From: Heterocephalus glaber
Lineage: Eukaryota; Chordata; Mammalia; Rodentia; Bathyergidae
NCBI RefSeq assembly: GCF_000247695.1
Contig: NW_004624730.1
Coordinates: forward strand, 26,754,621-26,818,620
Length of the DNA stretch: 64,000 nucleotides
Direction of reading: 5' to 3'
The position numbers and the translations under genes are program-made. The notes under the pieces are model-generated. The model did no database searches. It saw only the letters and a program-made list of their open reading frames with translations, and was not told where the DNA came from. Below, piece by piece: positions 24,911 to 36,215 of this stretch (the first letter of the stretch is position 1; every line of letters starts with the position of its first letter).

Positions 24911-25194
24911 TTGGTGTCTAGTTTTTTGGTTTGTTTGTTCATTTTGTTTTTGTTTTTGTTTCCCCCCTGGTACCAGGAATCAAATTTAGGACCTTGCACT
25001 TACCTGGCAGAGGAGGTGGAGTTACATCCCTGGCCCATGTTTTGTTTTTATTTTTGAGACAGAGTCTTGCTATACAGTTCAGGCTGGCCTTGAACTCACT
25101 ATGTAGTCCAGCCTGGCCTCAAACTTGTGGCAATCCTCCTGCCTCAGCCTCCCAAGTGCTGGGATTACAGATGTGTAATCTCACACCCAGCTCT
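24911..25194 (-). mobile_element. B1 plus ID composite (antisense)
   Basis: An ID half (CCTGGTACCAGGAATCAAAT) and a full B1 (GAGACAGAGTCTTGCTATAC to GGGATTACAGATGTG) lie side by side inside one duplication AACTACATGT (24901 and 25195). On the minus strand B1 comes first, so the pair inserted as one dimer, or the ID entered the B1 tail. Confidence 0.8.
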
Positions 25195-25225
25195 AACTAC
25201 ATGTCCCTTGCAAAAGAGATTTCCT

Positions 25226-25309
25226 AAGGGCTGGATATTTAGCTCAGTGGTGCCACCACCTGCCTCAAAAGCGGAAGGTTCTGAGTTCAATCCCCAGTAC
25301 CAAAAAAAA
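25226..25309 (+). mobile_element. ID SINE (cluster member 1)
   Basis: GGGCTGGATATTTAGCTCAG to CCCCAGTACCA plus A tail. Flanks AGATTTCCT and AGACTTCCT. Confidence 0.92.
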
Positions 25310-25380
25310 AGACTTCCTGTTTTAACATCGTAAATTGACTGATTTTTAAATTTACTAACCTAGATCAAATTCACAGTTCT

Positions 25381-25473
25381 TTTGGGCTGGGAATTTAGCT
25401 CAGTGGCACCATGCCTGCCTCGCAAGTGCAAGGTCCTGGGTTCGATCCTCACTACCAAAAAACAAAACAAAAA
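25381..25473 (+). mobile_element. ID SINE (cluster member 2)
   Basis: GGGCTGGGAATTTAGCTCAG, GGGTTCGATCCTCACTACCA. Flanks ATTCACAGTTCT and GTTCACAACTCT. Confidence 0.92.
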
Positions 25474-25567
25474 GTTCACAACTCTAGATTTGAGATGACA
25501 TAAGAATTGAGGGGGAAATCTTTTTAAATGAGTAATAGGAAATCTTAGTCATTAAAAACATCCAACA

Positions 25568-25649
25568 GGGCTGAGGATTTAGCTCATTGGTTCTGCCTCC
25601 TGCCTCGCAAGTGCAAGGTCCCAAGTTCAAACCAAAAAAAAAAAAAAAA
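25568..25649 (+). mobile_element. ID SINE (cluster member 3)
   Basis: GGGCTGAGGATTTAGCTCAT to CCAAGTTCAAACC and an A tail. Duplication ATCCAACA at 25560 and 25650. Confidence 0.92.
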
Positions 25650-26989
25650 ATCCAACAAGTATTTATCCAGTGCCTTTGATAAGCTAGGAAGAAGAAAAGT
25701 CACACAGACTGTGATAGAGACAGAGAAATGCCCTATCATCAGATAACTCAGTGTTCGTGACTTTGAGGAAGCCATGTTCTCTTTGAGGAAGACAGCCATG
25801 AAAAGCTATCCACTGCAGTGGTATAGGCACTGTGCTGTGCTAGAAGTTTGTATAATCCAGGGCTCAGCAGGGAGTAGCTATGAGTGGTCAGTATTGTAGC
25901 AGAGTTAGGCAAGTCTTCAGAAGGCACATGAGGCTAGAACTCAGTCTTGGGAAGTTGCATCAAAATGCATTTATATATGACATGAAAACGAATATTAGCT
26001 AAAGCCAAACTCTAGTATAAATTCCATCCACCAAGGCACAATCAGGTTCTCTCCACCTCCAAGCTCCAGTCCCCCAAATACACACTATGGTGATACTATT
26101 AATCATGCATGGAAGGGAAAAGGAAAAGAAGCTGATATTTAACTTAGGTTACTGCATCTAATTTGCATATTAGGCTTTTTCATGCCCACTTTATAGGTAA
26201 CAAAACACTCTAAGGATACATTCATTATAGTCATCGCATAGAGAAAAGTAGCTAAGTTAAGGTTTGAGAAAGAATCTCTTAACACATAAACCCTTGTGTT
26301 TCATCACTAAAGTAGCAGAGGTGATCATTTTTCCATCTTCATTTCCAAAATTACAAATGCTTCCATGCTACCTCTAATGAAGTTCAGAATGAAGATGGCA
26401 AAAGTTCTTAACATCTCCAGGCCTGAGGGGTTTTTTTAATCTCTAAGTGGCATTAGCCTCAGTGGACTCCAGGATTGCCTCTGCTGTTCATATAATCCCA
26501 TTTTTATTTTGTCATTGAAAAAAGCAAAGATGCTAGTCTAATCCTATTTTACTAATTAGCCTCAGATATATAAAAATATTCAGAAGAACTGTAATTGTTG
26601 GGATTGTTCAATCTAAAAAAGAGAAAACTTTCAGAGGGCAGGAGAGTGGACAGACATCATGGTGATCTTGATACTTTCAAGGCTGCTTCCACATGGAAGA
26701 GAGAGTTCACTGAACCTTTTTGGCCTCAAGCAGAGCTTGCTAGACTTGTACTCCTCCTCATAAACATAAGCAGTATCTGCCTTTCACATAAGACACCATA
26801 GTGACCGCCTCAGTGGATAATTGGGCCAGAAATCTTTCAAAACCTCTGCTAATCCTAGATTCTTTTGTACTATAAGAGAATGGCCTTATGTTTTAGTCCT
26901 GTGAGGATTTTATCCTTCAATGGTATATTTTAATGTGTTTCAATTGTAATCCAGCCTCAGTCATCAATAAATAGGCAAAAAGTATATAA

Positions 26990-28505
26990 AGGAAAAGTGA
27001 AGAAAGGAATATGAGACACAAAAATTCATTCTAGACAGAGAAGGTGAGCCACTCCCAGTGCACAGGAGGAGGCTTCTGGGGCACCGTACCACCCCCACCA
27101 GCATAGAGGAAGTGAGCTGCACCAGCAGCACCCCCACCCACCCCACCCCCCGTTAAAATGAGAAGACACTTAAACAAGTTTCAAAACCAGACTTCCAGAT
27201 CACCTAAAACAACCCCAAAGGGAAACGAGATGGAACACTGTGATACTCAACCACCTGGACTCCCTGAACTGGCAACAAAAGAGGATCTGGAAAAAATGAA
27301 ATCAGAAATAACTTCTCAGATAACAGCAGAGATTGTGCCCATAGTGCAAGACATGATTAATAAATCTAGAGAGGACACAGATAAAAAAAATAGAGGAGGT
27401 GAGGAACATGATGGAATCCCAACATAGGAAACAAATGGAATCCATAAAACAGATACAAACAGATTTCCAGGAGATTAAAAACTCCATTGAAACTCTACGC
27501 AACAGAATGAACCAATGTGAGGACAGAATTTCAGATACAGAAGATAAGATTGCAATTAGTGACCAGCAAAAGAAAAATTTCTTTAAAATTGTAAGGGACC
27601 ATGAGAAATCAATCCAGCAGCTGCTAGATGAGGCAAAGAAGAATAACATAAGACTGATCAGAATCAGTGAAGAAACAAGAGGGAGTTCAGATATCATAAA
27701 AAATACTGTTCACAGAAGGGATGGCAGAAAACTTCCCAAGGAGGGGAAAAGAACTTGACATACAGATAAGTGAGGCATATAGGACTCCAAGTAGCTGTGA
27801 TCAAAAAAAATCTACACATAGACATATAATAGTTAAGATTCCAGAAACACAACAGAAGAATAAAATTCTACAAGAAGTGAGAGAAAAGAAACAAATCACA
27901 TACAAAGGAAAGCCCATCAGAATCACAGCAGACTTCTCAACGCAAACCCTCAAGGCAAGAAGAGCTTGGAGTGATGTATTTCAAGCCCTAAAGGAAAACA
28001 GCCTCCAACCCAGATTGATGTACCCTGAAAAACTATCTTTCAAAATGGATGGAGAAATAAGATACTTTCATGACAAAGAGCACCTTAGGAACTTCATGAA
28101 TACCAAACCAGCACTCCAAAAGCTTTTAGACAATATCCTAGGAAAAGACAATGAGGATCACAACCCCAGGAAACCCAGCAGAATGAATGCATCTGGCATG
28201 ACAAGAAATTAAATGCAAAGGGGGAGAATCCAACAAACAGAAAAAGTCATGACAATGATAAGTCAATATGTATAAGTTATAACCATCAATGTTAATGGCC
28301 TCAATTCACCATTCAAAAGAAATAGCCTGGCAGAATGGGTCAAGAAGCAAAATCTAACAATATGCTGCATACAAGAAACATACTTAATTCAAAAAGAAAC
28401 TCATAAACTGAAAGTTAAAGGGTGGAAAACAATGCTCCATGTGACAGGAACCCCCCCCCCAAAAAAAAAGCAGGAGTAGCTGTCCTCTTGGCAGATCAAG
28501 TGGAT
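26990..28505 (+). pseudogene. Broken L1: ORF1 and start of ORF2
   Basis: A GC-richer leader (27040-27150) with C runs precedes an ORF1 that starts at 27158. ORF1 is spread over three reading frames (27158-27427, 27399-27758, 27721-28212), so at least two frameshifts break it. The middle part is a coiled-coil-like stretch rich in E, K, Q and I; the C-terminal part has the YPEKLSF and LQEVREKK motifs typical of L1 ORF1 proteins. A spacer at 28213-28265 leads to the ORF2 endonuclease start (INVNGLNSPFKR, then QETYLIQKETHKLKVKGWK). It stops near 28505 after a C run and a frame break. It cannot encode working proteins. Confidence 0.9.
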
Positions 28506-28570
28506 TTCAAATGAAAATCTGAAACACTCTGGTCCCAAGAATTTCAGATAAGGGATAGTCAACTTGTATA
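28505..28570. mobile_element. Short fragment, possibly an old DNA transposon
   Basis: The words TCTGGTCCCAAGAATTTCAG and TAAGGGATAGTCAACTTGTA resemble a mammalian Tigger-class end as I remember it. Identification is weak. Confidence 0.35.
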
Positions 28571-29683
28571 TACAAATCTATTGTGAAAATGTATTTTCAT
28601 TCCTCTTAAGTAAAAACTTAAAAACAGAACTGTTGGTTCTTAACAGTAATACAAGAAATTTCTATATTGTTTTCCAAAACAGTTTTATCATTTTACATTC
28701 ACATTAGCAGGATTAGGAAGTTCTAACTGGTTCACACCTAAGCTGACATTTGTTCTTTTTAAACTTTTAACTTCATCTCCCTAATGGGTGTATAATTCAA
28801 TCTTGTTATTGTACTGATTAGTATTTTTCTGATTCTAGTGTTGCACACTTTTCCTTGTGCTGTACTGGATATTTATCATCTTCTTGTGTCTACTTTTTAA
28901 TTGGGCTATCTATTAATGAGCTGTAAGAGTTCTTAATATATTCTGGTCATAGGTTATATGCATTATAAGTATGGTCTGTTTAAGGACTACTTTTCATTTT
29001 CTTAACAATGTTATTTAAAGTTCTAAATTTTGATGGAATCTCATTTATCAATTTTTTTCTTTTATACATCATGTTTTGTACATCCTAGGAAATTCTTACC
29101 TCATAAACATTTTCCCTTATAATTTCTTCTTAGTTTTATAGTTTTAGTCTTTCATAATTTAGGTTCATAGATCCTTTCAAGTTATTTTTATGTATGGAAA
29201 TAAAGGGTTGAGGTTAATTTTTTTATGTATGGATACCAGGTGCTCTACTGTCATTTGCTGAAAACACTATCATTTCCTCTGCTCTTGAATTGAGTTTATG
29301 TTCTATAAAATGTTAATGTTAAATAATCTTTCAAAATTCAGCGGGCCATATATGTGAGGTTCTATTTCTAGATTCTCTGTTTTATTTCAATGATCTATAT
29401 GTTTTTCCTTACACCAACACTGCCTTGATTACCTTTAGAGGAAGTTTTAAAATTAGGTACTAAACATCTTCCAACACTGTTTTTTTTTCTTTTCTTTTTA
29501 CTTTTCTAGGTCCTTTGTACTTCTATATAACTTTTAAATTTCAATATCCAAGTCTTCATTTATAGCAAGTATACACAGACCTGAAAATACCTTGTGTTTT
29601 CTAATCCAGCTAAATTCAAATACAAGTTCTAGGGGCTCCTAGAGATTTCTTAGTATTTTCTCTGTAGATGATCATTTCATCTA
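28570..29683 (-). mobile_element. Old L1 segment, antisense, continuing to the gap
   Basis: It has the character of antisense L1 ORF2 (for example TTCTATTTCTAGATTCTCTG followed by TTTCAATGATCTATATG). From about 29377 onward it is duplicated at 20468. It continues after the gap to about 30475. Confidence 0.7.
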
Positions 29684-30349
29684 NNNNNNNNNNNNNNNNN
29701 NNNNNNNNNNNNNNNNNNNNNNNNNNNNNNNNNNNNNNNNNNNNNNNNNNNNNNNNNNNNNNNNNNNNNNNNNNNNNNNNNNNNNNNNNNNNNNNNNNNN
29801 NNNNNNNNNNNNNNNNNNNNNNNNNNNNNNNNNNNNNNNNNNNNNNNNNNNNNNNNNNNNNNNNNNNNNNNNNNNNNNNNNNNNNNNNNNNNNNNNNNNN
29901 NNNNNNNNNNNNNNNNNNNNNNNNNNNNNNNNNNNNNNNNNNNNNNNNNNNNNNNNNNNNNNNNNNNNNNNNNNNNNNNNNNNNNNNNNNNNNNNNNNNN
30001 NNNNNNNNNNNNNNNNNNNNNNNNNNNNNNNNNNNNNNNNNNNNNNNNNNNNNNNNNNNNNNNNNNNNNNNNNNNNNNNNNNNNNNNNNNNNNNNNNNNN
30101 NNNNNNNNNNNNNNNNNNNNNNNNNNNNNNNNNNNNNNNNNNNNNNNNNNNNNNNNNNNNNNNNNNNNNNNNNNNNNNNNNNNNNNNNNNNNNNNNNNNN
30201 NNNNNNNNNNNNNNNNNNNNNNNNNNNNNNNNNNNNNNNNNNNNNNNNNNNNNNNNNNNNNNNNNNNNNNNNNNNNNNNNNNNNNNNNNNNNNNNNNNNN
30301 NNNNNNNNNNNNNNNNNNNNNNNNNNNNNNNNNNNNNNNNNNNNNNNNN
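29684..30349. other. Assembly gap (666 N)
   Basis: A run of N. By comparison with copy 1 of the duplication, the missing sequence should match 20792-21523, 732 bases. Confidence 0.99.
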
Positions 30350-30479
30350 AAGTTGTCAAATTTATTTCAAAACAGATTTTTGTAATATGCTTTCTATATC
30401 CTTTTAAATTCTGTAAAATCTGGTGTAATGTCTTCTAGATCTTGATATTATAATTTTAAAATGTATAATTGATACTGTG

Positions 30480-30863
30480 TAATAGGAAGAAAAGGTCTAA
30501 AGGAGTAGGGAAAGTGGGAGGGGTAGGGGAAAGGAAAGAAGGGAAAACAAAAAATATGAGAAAAGGAAAAAAATGAAAACAAAGTCTTTGCAAATAGGGA
30601 AGGGTAGAGGGGGTGAAGGGAGGGCAGTGGAAAGGGAAAAAAATAAGAACCAAAGTACTCATGTAGGAGCTGGAGATTTAGCTCAGTGGTTCTGGTGACT
30701 GCCTCACAAGCCCAAGGTCCCAAGTTTGATCTCCGGTACCAAAAAAACAAACAAACACAAAACCAAGATACTCATGTAAAGGTACAAGATCCCAATGATG
30801 AATGTAATTGTATTTTATACCTTAAATGTACCAATAAACTTAACGGAAAAAATTTTTTTAAAA
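30480..30863 (+). mobile_element. L1 3'-UTR fragment (in duplication copy 2)
   Basis: Same as 21650-21915, with the G-run motif at 30597-30626, split by an ID element. Confidence 0.8.
30666..30760 (+). mobile_element. ID SINE inside L1 3'UTR
   Basis: GGAGCTGGAGATTTAGCTCA to ATCTCCGGTACC plus a CAAA tail. Flanks AACCAAAGTACTCATGTA (30648) and AACCAAGATACTCATGTA (30761). It is absent from the matching place in copy 1 (about 21825). Confidence 0.96.
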
Positions 30864-31022
30864 AATTCATTCTAGAAGAGCTCACAGGTAGGTCCCATCT
30901 ACCACAAAGACTGGCTCCTCTTCTGCCAGTTCCCTGCTGTCATCACAGCCAGTCGCAGGCTGGGTAGGTTTGTTGTAATCTCTAGACTACCTCAAAACAT
31001 GACTATCTCTCTTCTCTTTCAG

Positions 31023-31159
31023 ATGTTCACTTCTGTGATATTTGCTGCAATTGGATTTGTGGGTGCTGGATACTCATTTGTCATCTCAGCCATCTCCATC
31101 AACAAGGGTCCTAAATGTCTCGTGGCCAATGCCACGTGGACCTACCCCTTCCAGAATGG
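31023..31159 (+). CDS. TM4SF4: TM4SF4 coding exon 3 (residues 89-134, split codon)
   Basis: The exon starts after TCTCTTTCAG with ATGTTCACT and ends AATGG before the donor GTAAGG at 31160, leaving two bases of a glycine codon. It encodes TM3 (SVIFAAIGFVGAGYSFVISA) and the first half of the large extracellular loop, including the KGPKCL motif and an N-glycosylation sequon, NATW (Asn124). It lies only about 160 bases beyond a duplicated L1 segment. Confidence 0.95.
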
Positions 31160-31339
31160 GTAAGGCTCCCCACTGCAATGCCATGGGTCCCCACAAGGGG
31201 CACGGCCGGGTTAATCACCAAGGTGAGGCTGCACATACTGTCATGTCATCTTCATTATACAATGAAGTGTGTTGATCCTCTGAGGAAGAGGTGGTGCTGT
31301 GGAATGGAGAGAAGTTATGCAGAATTCATCTCTGATTGC

Positions 31340-31434
31340 TCTTTCTTTCTTTTTCTTTTTCTTTTTATGGTATTGAGGATTGAACCTAGGGCCTTCCAAT
31401 GCTAGGCAAGCACTTTGCCATTGCATCTCCAAAC
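31340..31434 (-). mobile_element. Old ID-like SINE
   Basis: A CTTT-rich tail, then ATTGAGGATTGAACCTAGGG and ATGCTAGGCAAGCACTTTGC. Flanks CTCTGATTGC and CTCTAATTGC. Confidence 0.85.
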
Positions 31435-32341
31435 TCTCTAATTGCCATTTGAAAGTTGGCAAGAGAAATAACCAAGAGGTCACCTCAGTTAGCCTGAGGG
31501 GAGGAGAAGACTTGTGCCATTGCAACTTTCATCCATCGTAAGCCAACCAATAATATTAATACACAGAGTACTGGCCTCCGTTACAGATCTTATAATAGAA
31601 AATGAGAATGGTTACTCACTAACTGGGCTGAAAGGCTTTCACTAACATCCAAATTTTCTGTACAATTACACAATCTGTTAAGGTACAAATTTACAAAACA
31701 TGACACTGAAAATGCCATCAGTTCTTCATGCGAGTTAATGCTGATGGGACTCATTAAAATAACATTTCATATTTTCATGTTACTTTATAGGTTGTAAATA
31801 ATTTTTTTCCTCACAAATTTATAAAACTTAATCTCTATAGCAACCCTAAAGGGTAACTATTCTCTGCTAAGGCAAGTTTAACAAGTTTACCTTGCTCAGC
31901 ATCACAGTCAGGCACAGAGGTAGGACTGAGTTGGACTCAAGTCTTCCCTTTTTCATATTACACATCCTTCTGCCCACAACTACATTGTGCAGTGCAGTAG
32001 CCAGTGGCTCTGGGGCTATATAACTTAATGGAAATGAAATAAAGTTACACACTGAACTCCTCAGTCACACTAGCAGCCTTTCAGGTCCTCACGAGCCACA
32101 TGTGGCTTGCAGCAACTGCCCTGATGGTGCAGATGGAGGGCATTTCTGTCCTTATGGGGCTCTGTCCAGCAGTGCTGACCTGTAGCTCTGTTCTCAACAT
32201 AGCCTGGACAGTTTCCTTTGGTCCATCACCTCAATCCTTCTGCCTCACACAGTGACTGAGCCTTCCCAGGGGCTCAGGAAATAGGGTTATTGAGCCTTTC
32301 TGGACAAATCGAAAGGGTCCCCTAAAAGAACCCATGTGCAA

Positions 32342-32653
32342 TTGTCCCTCAGTGCCCATGGGGGGAGGGGGCTGGTTCCAGGACCCCCATGGATTCCAAA
32401 ATCTGCAGATGTTCAAGTGGCTTCAATGAAATGGCATAGTGTTTGCATATCACCTGCCCGCATCCTCCCAGACACCTTCAATCACCCCTAGGCTGTTTAT
32501 AATACCTAATGCAATATAAATAGCTGTTATATTCTATTGCTTAGAGAATAATGATAGGGAAAAAATCTGTACAAGTTCAGTATAGACACAATTTTTTATT
32601 ATTATCCAAAGTTGGTTGAATTCACAGATGAGGGTACAGGGGGCAGACGGTAC
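32342..32653. mobile_element. MER2-like DNA transposon (Tigger group)
   Basis: CCCATGGGGGGAGGGGGCTG, CCAAAATCTGCAGATGTTCA, TATAATACCTAATGCAATAT and AATCTGTACAAGTTCAGTAT follow the MER2 order as I recall it. Ancient and inactive. Confidence 0.7.
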
Positions 32654-33382
32654 GAACTCAAACCCTTATGTGCTAATTTACAGTGAGATCTGAAAGAATG
32701 TCGAGAGCAAGCTTCAGACAGGAAGTTTCTGATGTGATGCAAGATCTCAGAGTGTTCACAGGAGTCCCACATGAAATCCTCACCCTGTTCTCCTAGCTAA
32801 AGAGAACAAGGCCTCTGACATCCTCCTATCACATACAGTGGCTCCCACATGGGTTTAGTTTGCTGTGGGAAGTTCCCTTGTCCTGAGGGGGCAGCTACCC
32901 TCACAGGGCTGGCTTGCCTGAGCATAGGACTCAGACAACAGAAGGCTGCTCCAAGACCCTCCCCCTTCCCTCCCCACTCCCACCTCCCCCACCCCTCCCC
33001 AGCCCAGAAGTGCCTGAGGTGCTGCAGATTGTCTTTCTTCAAGGACTCTTATTTCCACCAACCGTATCAGTACAACATTCATCCTATCTTCCTATATTTT
33101 CTATTATGTGAATAATAATACTACCCTAGGTGAACTTCAGTCAAATAGAATAAATTTGTATGCAGTACAAGGAGAGAGAAAGGGAACCAGGCAGGTGCCA
33201 AGAGCCCTGCCACAGTAGCACAGTGGTCTCAGTGGTTCCCCCAGGAACATTGCACCTCCCCTCCCACACCCAGCCCTGCTCAGGAGGGTGGGGTAAGACA
33301 AAAACCCAAGGTCAAGAGAAAGGCTGCTGCCTGTGGTCACCCCAGAAATGCTGATTTGAGGGGACAACAGGAAACCACTTTT

Positions 33383-33464
33383 TTTTTTTTTGGTCCCAGG
33401 GATCGAACTCGGGTCCTTGTGCTTGCACAGCAGGCAGTGAAACCACTGAGCTAAATCCTCAGCC
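33383..33464 (-). mobile_element. ID SINE
   Basis: Antisense ID with perfect duplication AGGAAACCACTTTT at 33369 and 33465. Confidence 0.96.
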
Positions 33465-34559
33465 AGGAAACCACTTTTGAAAGAACTCTAAGTTTGTCCT
33501 AGGGAGCCTAGCTTTCATTCACATCACACCACTCTGGGAGAAGTGCTTTTGCCTATTGTATCTCCCCTCCTCACAGCAGCAACTAAGGCATCCTTTAACA
33601 GTGTCAGATAATAAAGCTTTGTTAGTAAGAACAGAATAGGAGAACAGCCTTGGAGACTAGCAGAACATTTCGGAACTCCCCCCTCTTCTGCTCACTGTAT
33701 GACTGTGATGATTATCTGAAGGAGATTTGAATACCTAGACATCCATACCACAGCTTTAAGCAATTAGAAATTACTATATAGAAGTAGATTGCAAAACGAT
33801 GTTTCACACTTTCCAAGCCATCTGTGGGATATTTAAGCATGACTTTGATTGTTCATGGTCTTTTCCCCCCATGCCCTGACTTCAGAATCCCACCTCAGAC
33901 AGGAGGCCTCCTTGCCCAAGGCCTAAACTTGCACTGCCTTTGACCCCAGCACACCTTCCTCTCCTGCCACTGAACCAGCCCTCCCGCATCCTCTCCTCCA
34001 AATTCCCTTCCTACCTGCTCTCCTACCGCTGGCTTCCAGCACCCCTCTGCCTGCGGAAGCTCATCTGGATTCTCCTAACAGCAGCTGCACCTTCTGCAGC
34101 GTGGTATTTCTCACTTAGCAAAATGCTGGCACCCTCTGTATCTTCACATAATCCTCACAGAAGGTCTGTGAGACTGTCAGTTCTTCCTCAGAAGTGAGGA
34201 GACTGAGGCCCTGAGTGCTTGCCCAGAGGGATGTGCTTTCTCAATGACTGAAGCTGAAATTTAAGCTTCCCGATTCCAGAGCACGGTACTTTTTCTACAA
34301 CACACAACACTGACTCACACTAAGTGCTTTTCGCTGCCTCCCTCTTTCTTGCTTGCCTTTTCCCTCACTGTCCGGTGAACTTCTCTTATCCGTCAGATCA
34401 GTACATGAACATCAGCTTTACGCCTGCAAACCTGATACACATGCACAGCTGCTGAGTGAAGAGACAGGACCAGGCACTCACATGAGTCCAAACAAGAAGA
34501 CTTGAGACAGGTGTCACCCCTACTCATCACCAATGGCAGCAGCACTGGCAGCAGTGGAA

Positions 34560-34720
34560 GCTGCTTCTTCATGTCCTTCCTTTTCTTCTTCTTCCTCTTT
34601 CTCATCATTTTCTTCTCTTCCTTTCTGATTTCTTTCTGTCCTTCTCTGACTTCTCTTTCTCTTCCTCCTCCTTTTTCTCTTTCCCCCTTGTCCTTCTCCT
34701 CCTCTAGCTCCCTTGTCCTC
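34560..34720 (+). repeat. Pyrimidine-rich tract
   Basis: TTC and CTTT units over about 160 bases. Long open frames on either strand here are by-products of composition. Confidence 0.85.
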
Positions 34721-35574
34721 GAAACAATCAAGAGCAAAGTGTTTTTACACACATTACCTCTCTTCAGTTTGTCCAACACTCCTCAGTTAGTAATTGGCAG
34801 TTTTTTAAATTAATTAGGAGGGTTGTTTTTTTTTAAAGATCGGTACCCTCTCTGTGCCAGAGCCCATTTCAAACACGAGCCAAAGAATAGACGTAGCTGC
34901 TGTGCTGTGAGCAGCGGTTGATTCATGTGACAACATGGACAGATACTCACTATTCGGAAAGTGGTGACAATAGTAAAGGAGGAAATATAGTTAACTTTAC
35001 TTCCCATGCAAATCAAATTAAAGAAGCATTCTAGGAGGAAGAAGAAAGCCAGGACACCTTCTTGGCCTCCTTTGAAGTAGAACATCCTCTCACCCAAACT
35101 CTTCCTTTCTTGGACAATTGCCACCCTGCCTTGACACTAAACCGTTGAAAGGGAAGCAGCTTGTACAGAACAGGGGTGGCCAGGGGCAGGAAAGCTGGAG
35201 AAAGAGCCTAGAGCATTCAGCCAAGCAGGACACTTCCAAGGTTGGGCACCACCCTCCCTGCCCCCCAGGGCCAGTGCTGGGTGGTGAGGAGAACATTTTC
35301 ACTGCAGCGTGTGTGAAATCAAAACCCAAAACTGAACGTAACTGAATGTTCTGCCTGCGCTGTCTCCGAAGGCCATTTGTGTTTGCACTGCAAGATTACT
35401 AATCAGCAAGGAACGCCATAAACTTCTTGTGGTCATGTGCTCAAGAGCTAAAGCCACATCAGGGTGGCCCTGGATTGCACCACGTGTCCCCCACTTCCAG
35501 GAAGCAGAAAACACTTTGCAAATGTTGGGAACCAGTTTTGACCTTGGCCAACTTAGATTGCAGTTATCCCTCTG

Positions 35575-35745
35575 CCACATACAAGTGGTGAGATCTTGGC
35601 CAATGCGTTCATCTCTTAGGTCCTTCATCTGTGAAACAGAAGTCATGGAAAGCTCTACCTCACAGGTTCAGGTGAGAATGAAATAACATGATGTAGGTAA
35701 AGCGTTTGGTGCAGCAATTCCTGCCACATACTTGATAAACATTCA
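35575..35745 (+). mobile_element. MIR SINE
   Basis: CCTTCATCTGTGAAACAGAAG, a CTACCTCACAGGTTCAGGTG block and GTAAAGCGTTTGGTGCAGCA match the MIR 3' half. Confidence 0.75.
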
Positions 35746-35764
35746 GCCTTTTAATTCATTGTTT

Positions 35765-35857
35765 GTTTTGTTTTGTTTTGTTTTGATACCAGGGATCGAA
35801 CTCCGGCCCTTGCACTTTCGAGACAGGCGACAGAAGCACTCAGCTAAATCCCCAGCC
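35765..35857 (-). mobile_element. ID SINE
   Basis: A GTTTT-rich tail, GATACCAGGGATCGAACTCC, and duplication TTTAATTCATTGTT at 35750 and 35858. Confidence 0.95.
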
Positions 35858-36089
35858 TTTAATTCATTGTTATGGATACTTAGAAAGGAACTCATTATTG
35901 TGTATTAGAACTTTCTATAGTGTTTTGCTTTCATAATGATATTGTGGCTTAATTTCAATCCTTTCAACCCGGCGCAAGAAGGTTCAAAGAGAATAATCGC
36001 TTTACCATGATGTCCTATTATATATAGTGTAAATATCATAAATACATCATATCTCACATATATTAAAGAGACATAACAACTTATGTAGA

Positions 36090-36215
36090 GTTTGTGTGAT
36101 GGGTAAGAGCACTGGCCTGGGAGTTGGACCAGATCCAGCCACTTCACTTCCCAGCCTCAACTTCTTCATGTGTAAAATGGGCACCTCCGTCCTCTCACTG
36201 AGGATCTGTGAAAGC
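36090..36215 (+). mobile_element. MIR SINE
   Basis: GGGTAAGAGCACTGGCCTGG and TTCATGTGTAAAATGGGCAC are classical MIR landmarks. Confidence 0.75.

Larger units (their letters stand above)
29377..30863 (+). repeat. Local segmental duplication, copy 2 (with gap)
   Basis: 29377-29683 matches 20468-20791, and 30350-30863 matches 21524-21915 once the ID at 30666 is removed. The L1 sequence is continuous to the left of this copy, whereas copy 1 begins abruptly, so copy 2 is probably the source. Confidence 0.85.
14115..31022 (+). other. TM4SF4: TM4SF4 intron 2 (16.9 kb)
   Basis: This is a large repeat-rich intron. 14115-15825 is mostly unique with a MIR fragment at 14405-14515. 15951-17400, 19000-20460, 22710-23290 and 25660-26950 show no repeat I can name beyond weak MIR-like traces (for example 19780-19930). 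The rest is made of ID, B1 and L1 pieces listed separately, a duplicated segment, and an assembly gap at 29684-30349. Confidence 0.85.

Noticed and set aside
29616..30438. Apparent 247- and 256-codon frames across N bases
   Set aside because: The frames exist only because N has no stop codons.
34393..34813. Long lysine/glutamate-rich and serine/phenylalanine-rich frames on opposite strands
   Set aside because: They are by-products of a TTC/GAA-rich tract with no stop codons; the translations have no family features.
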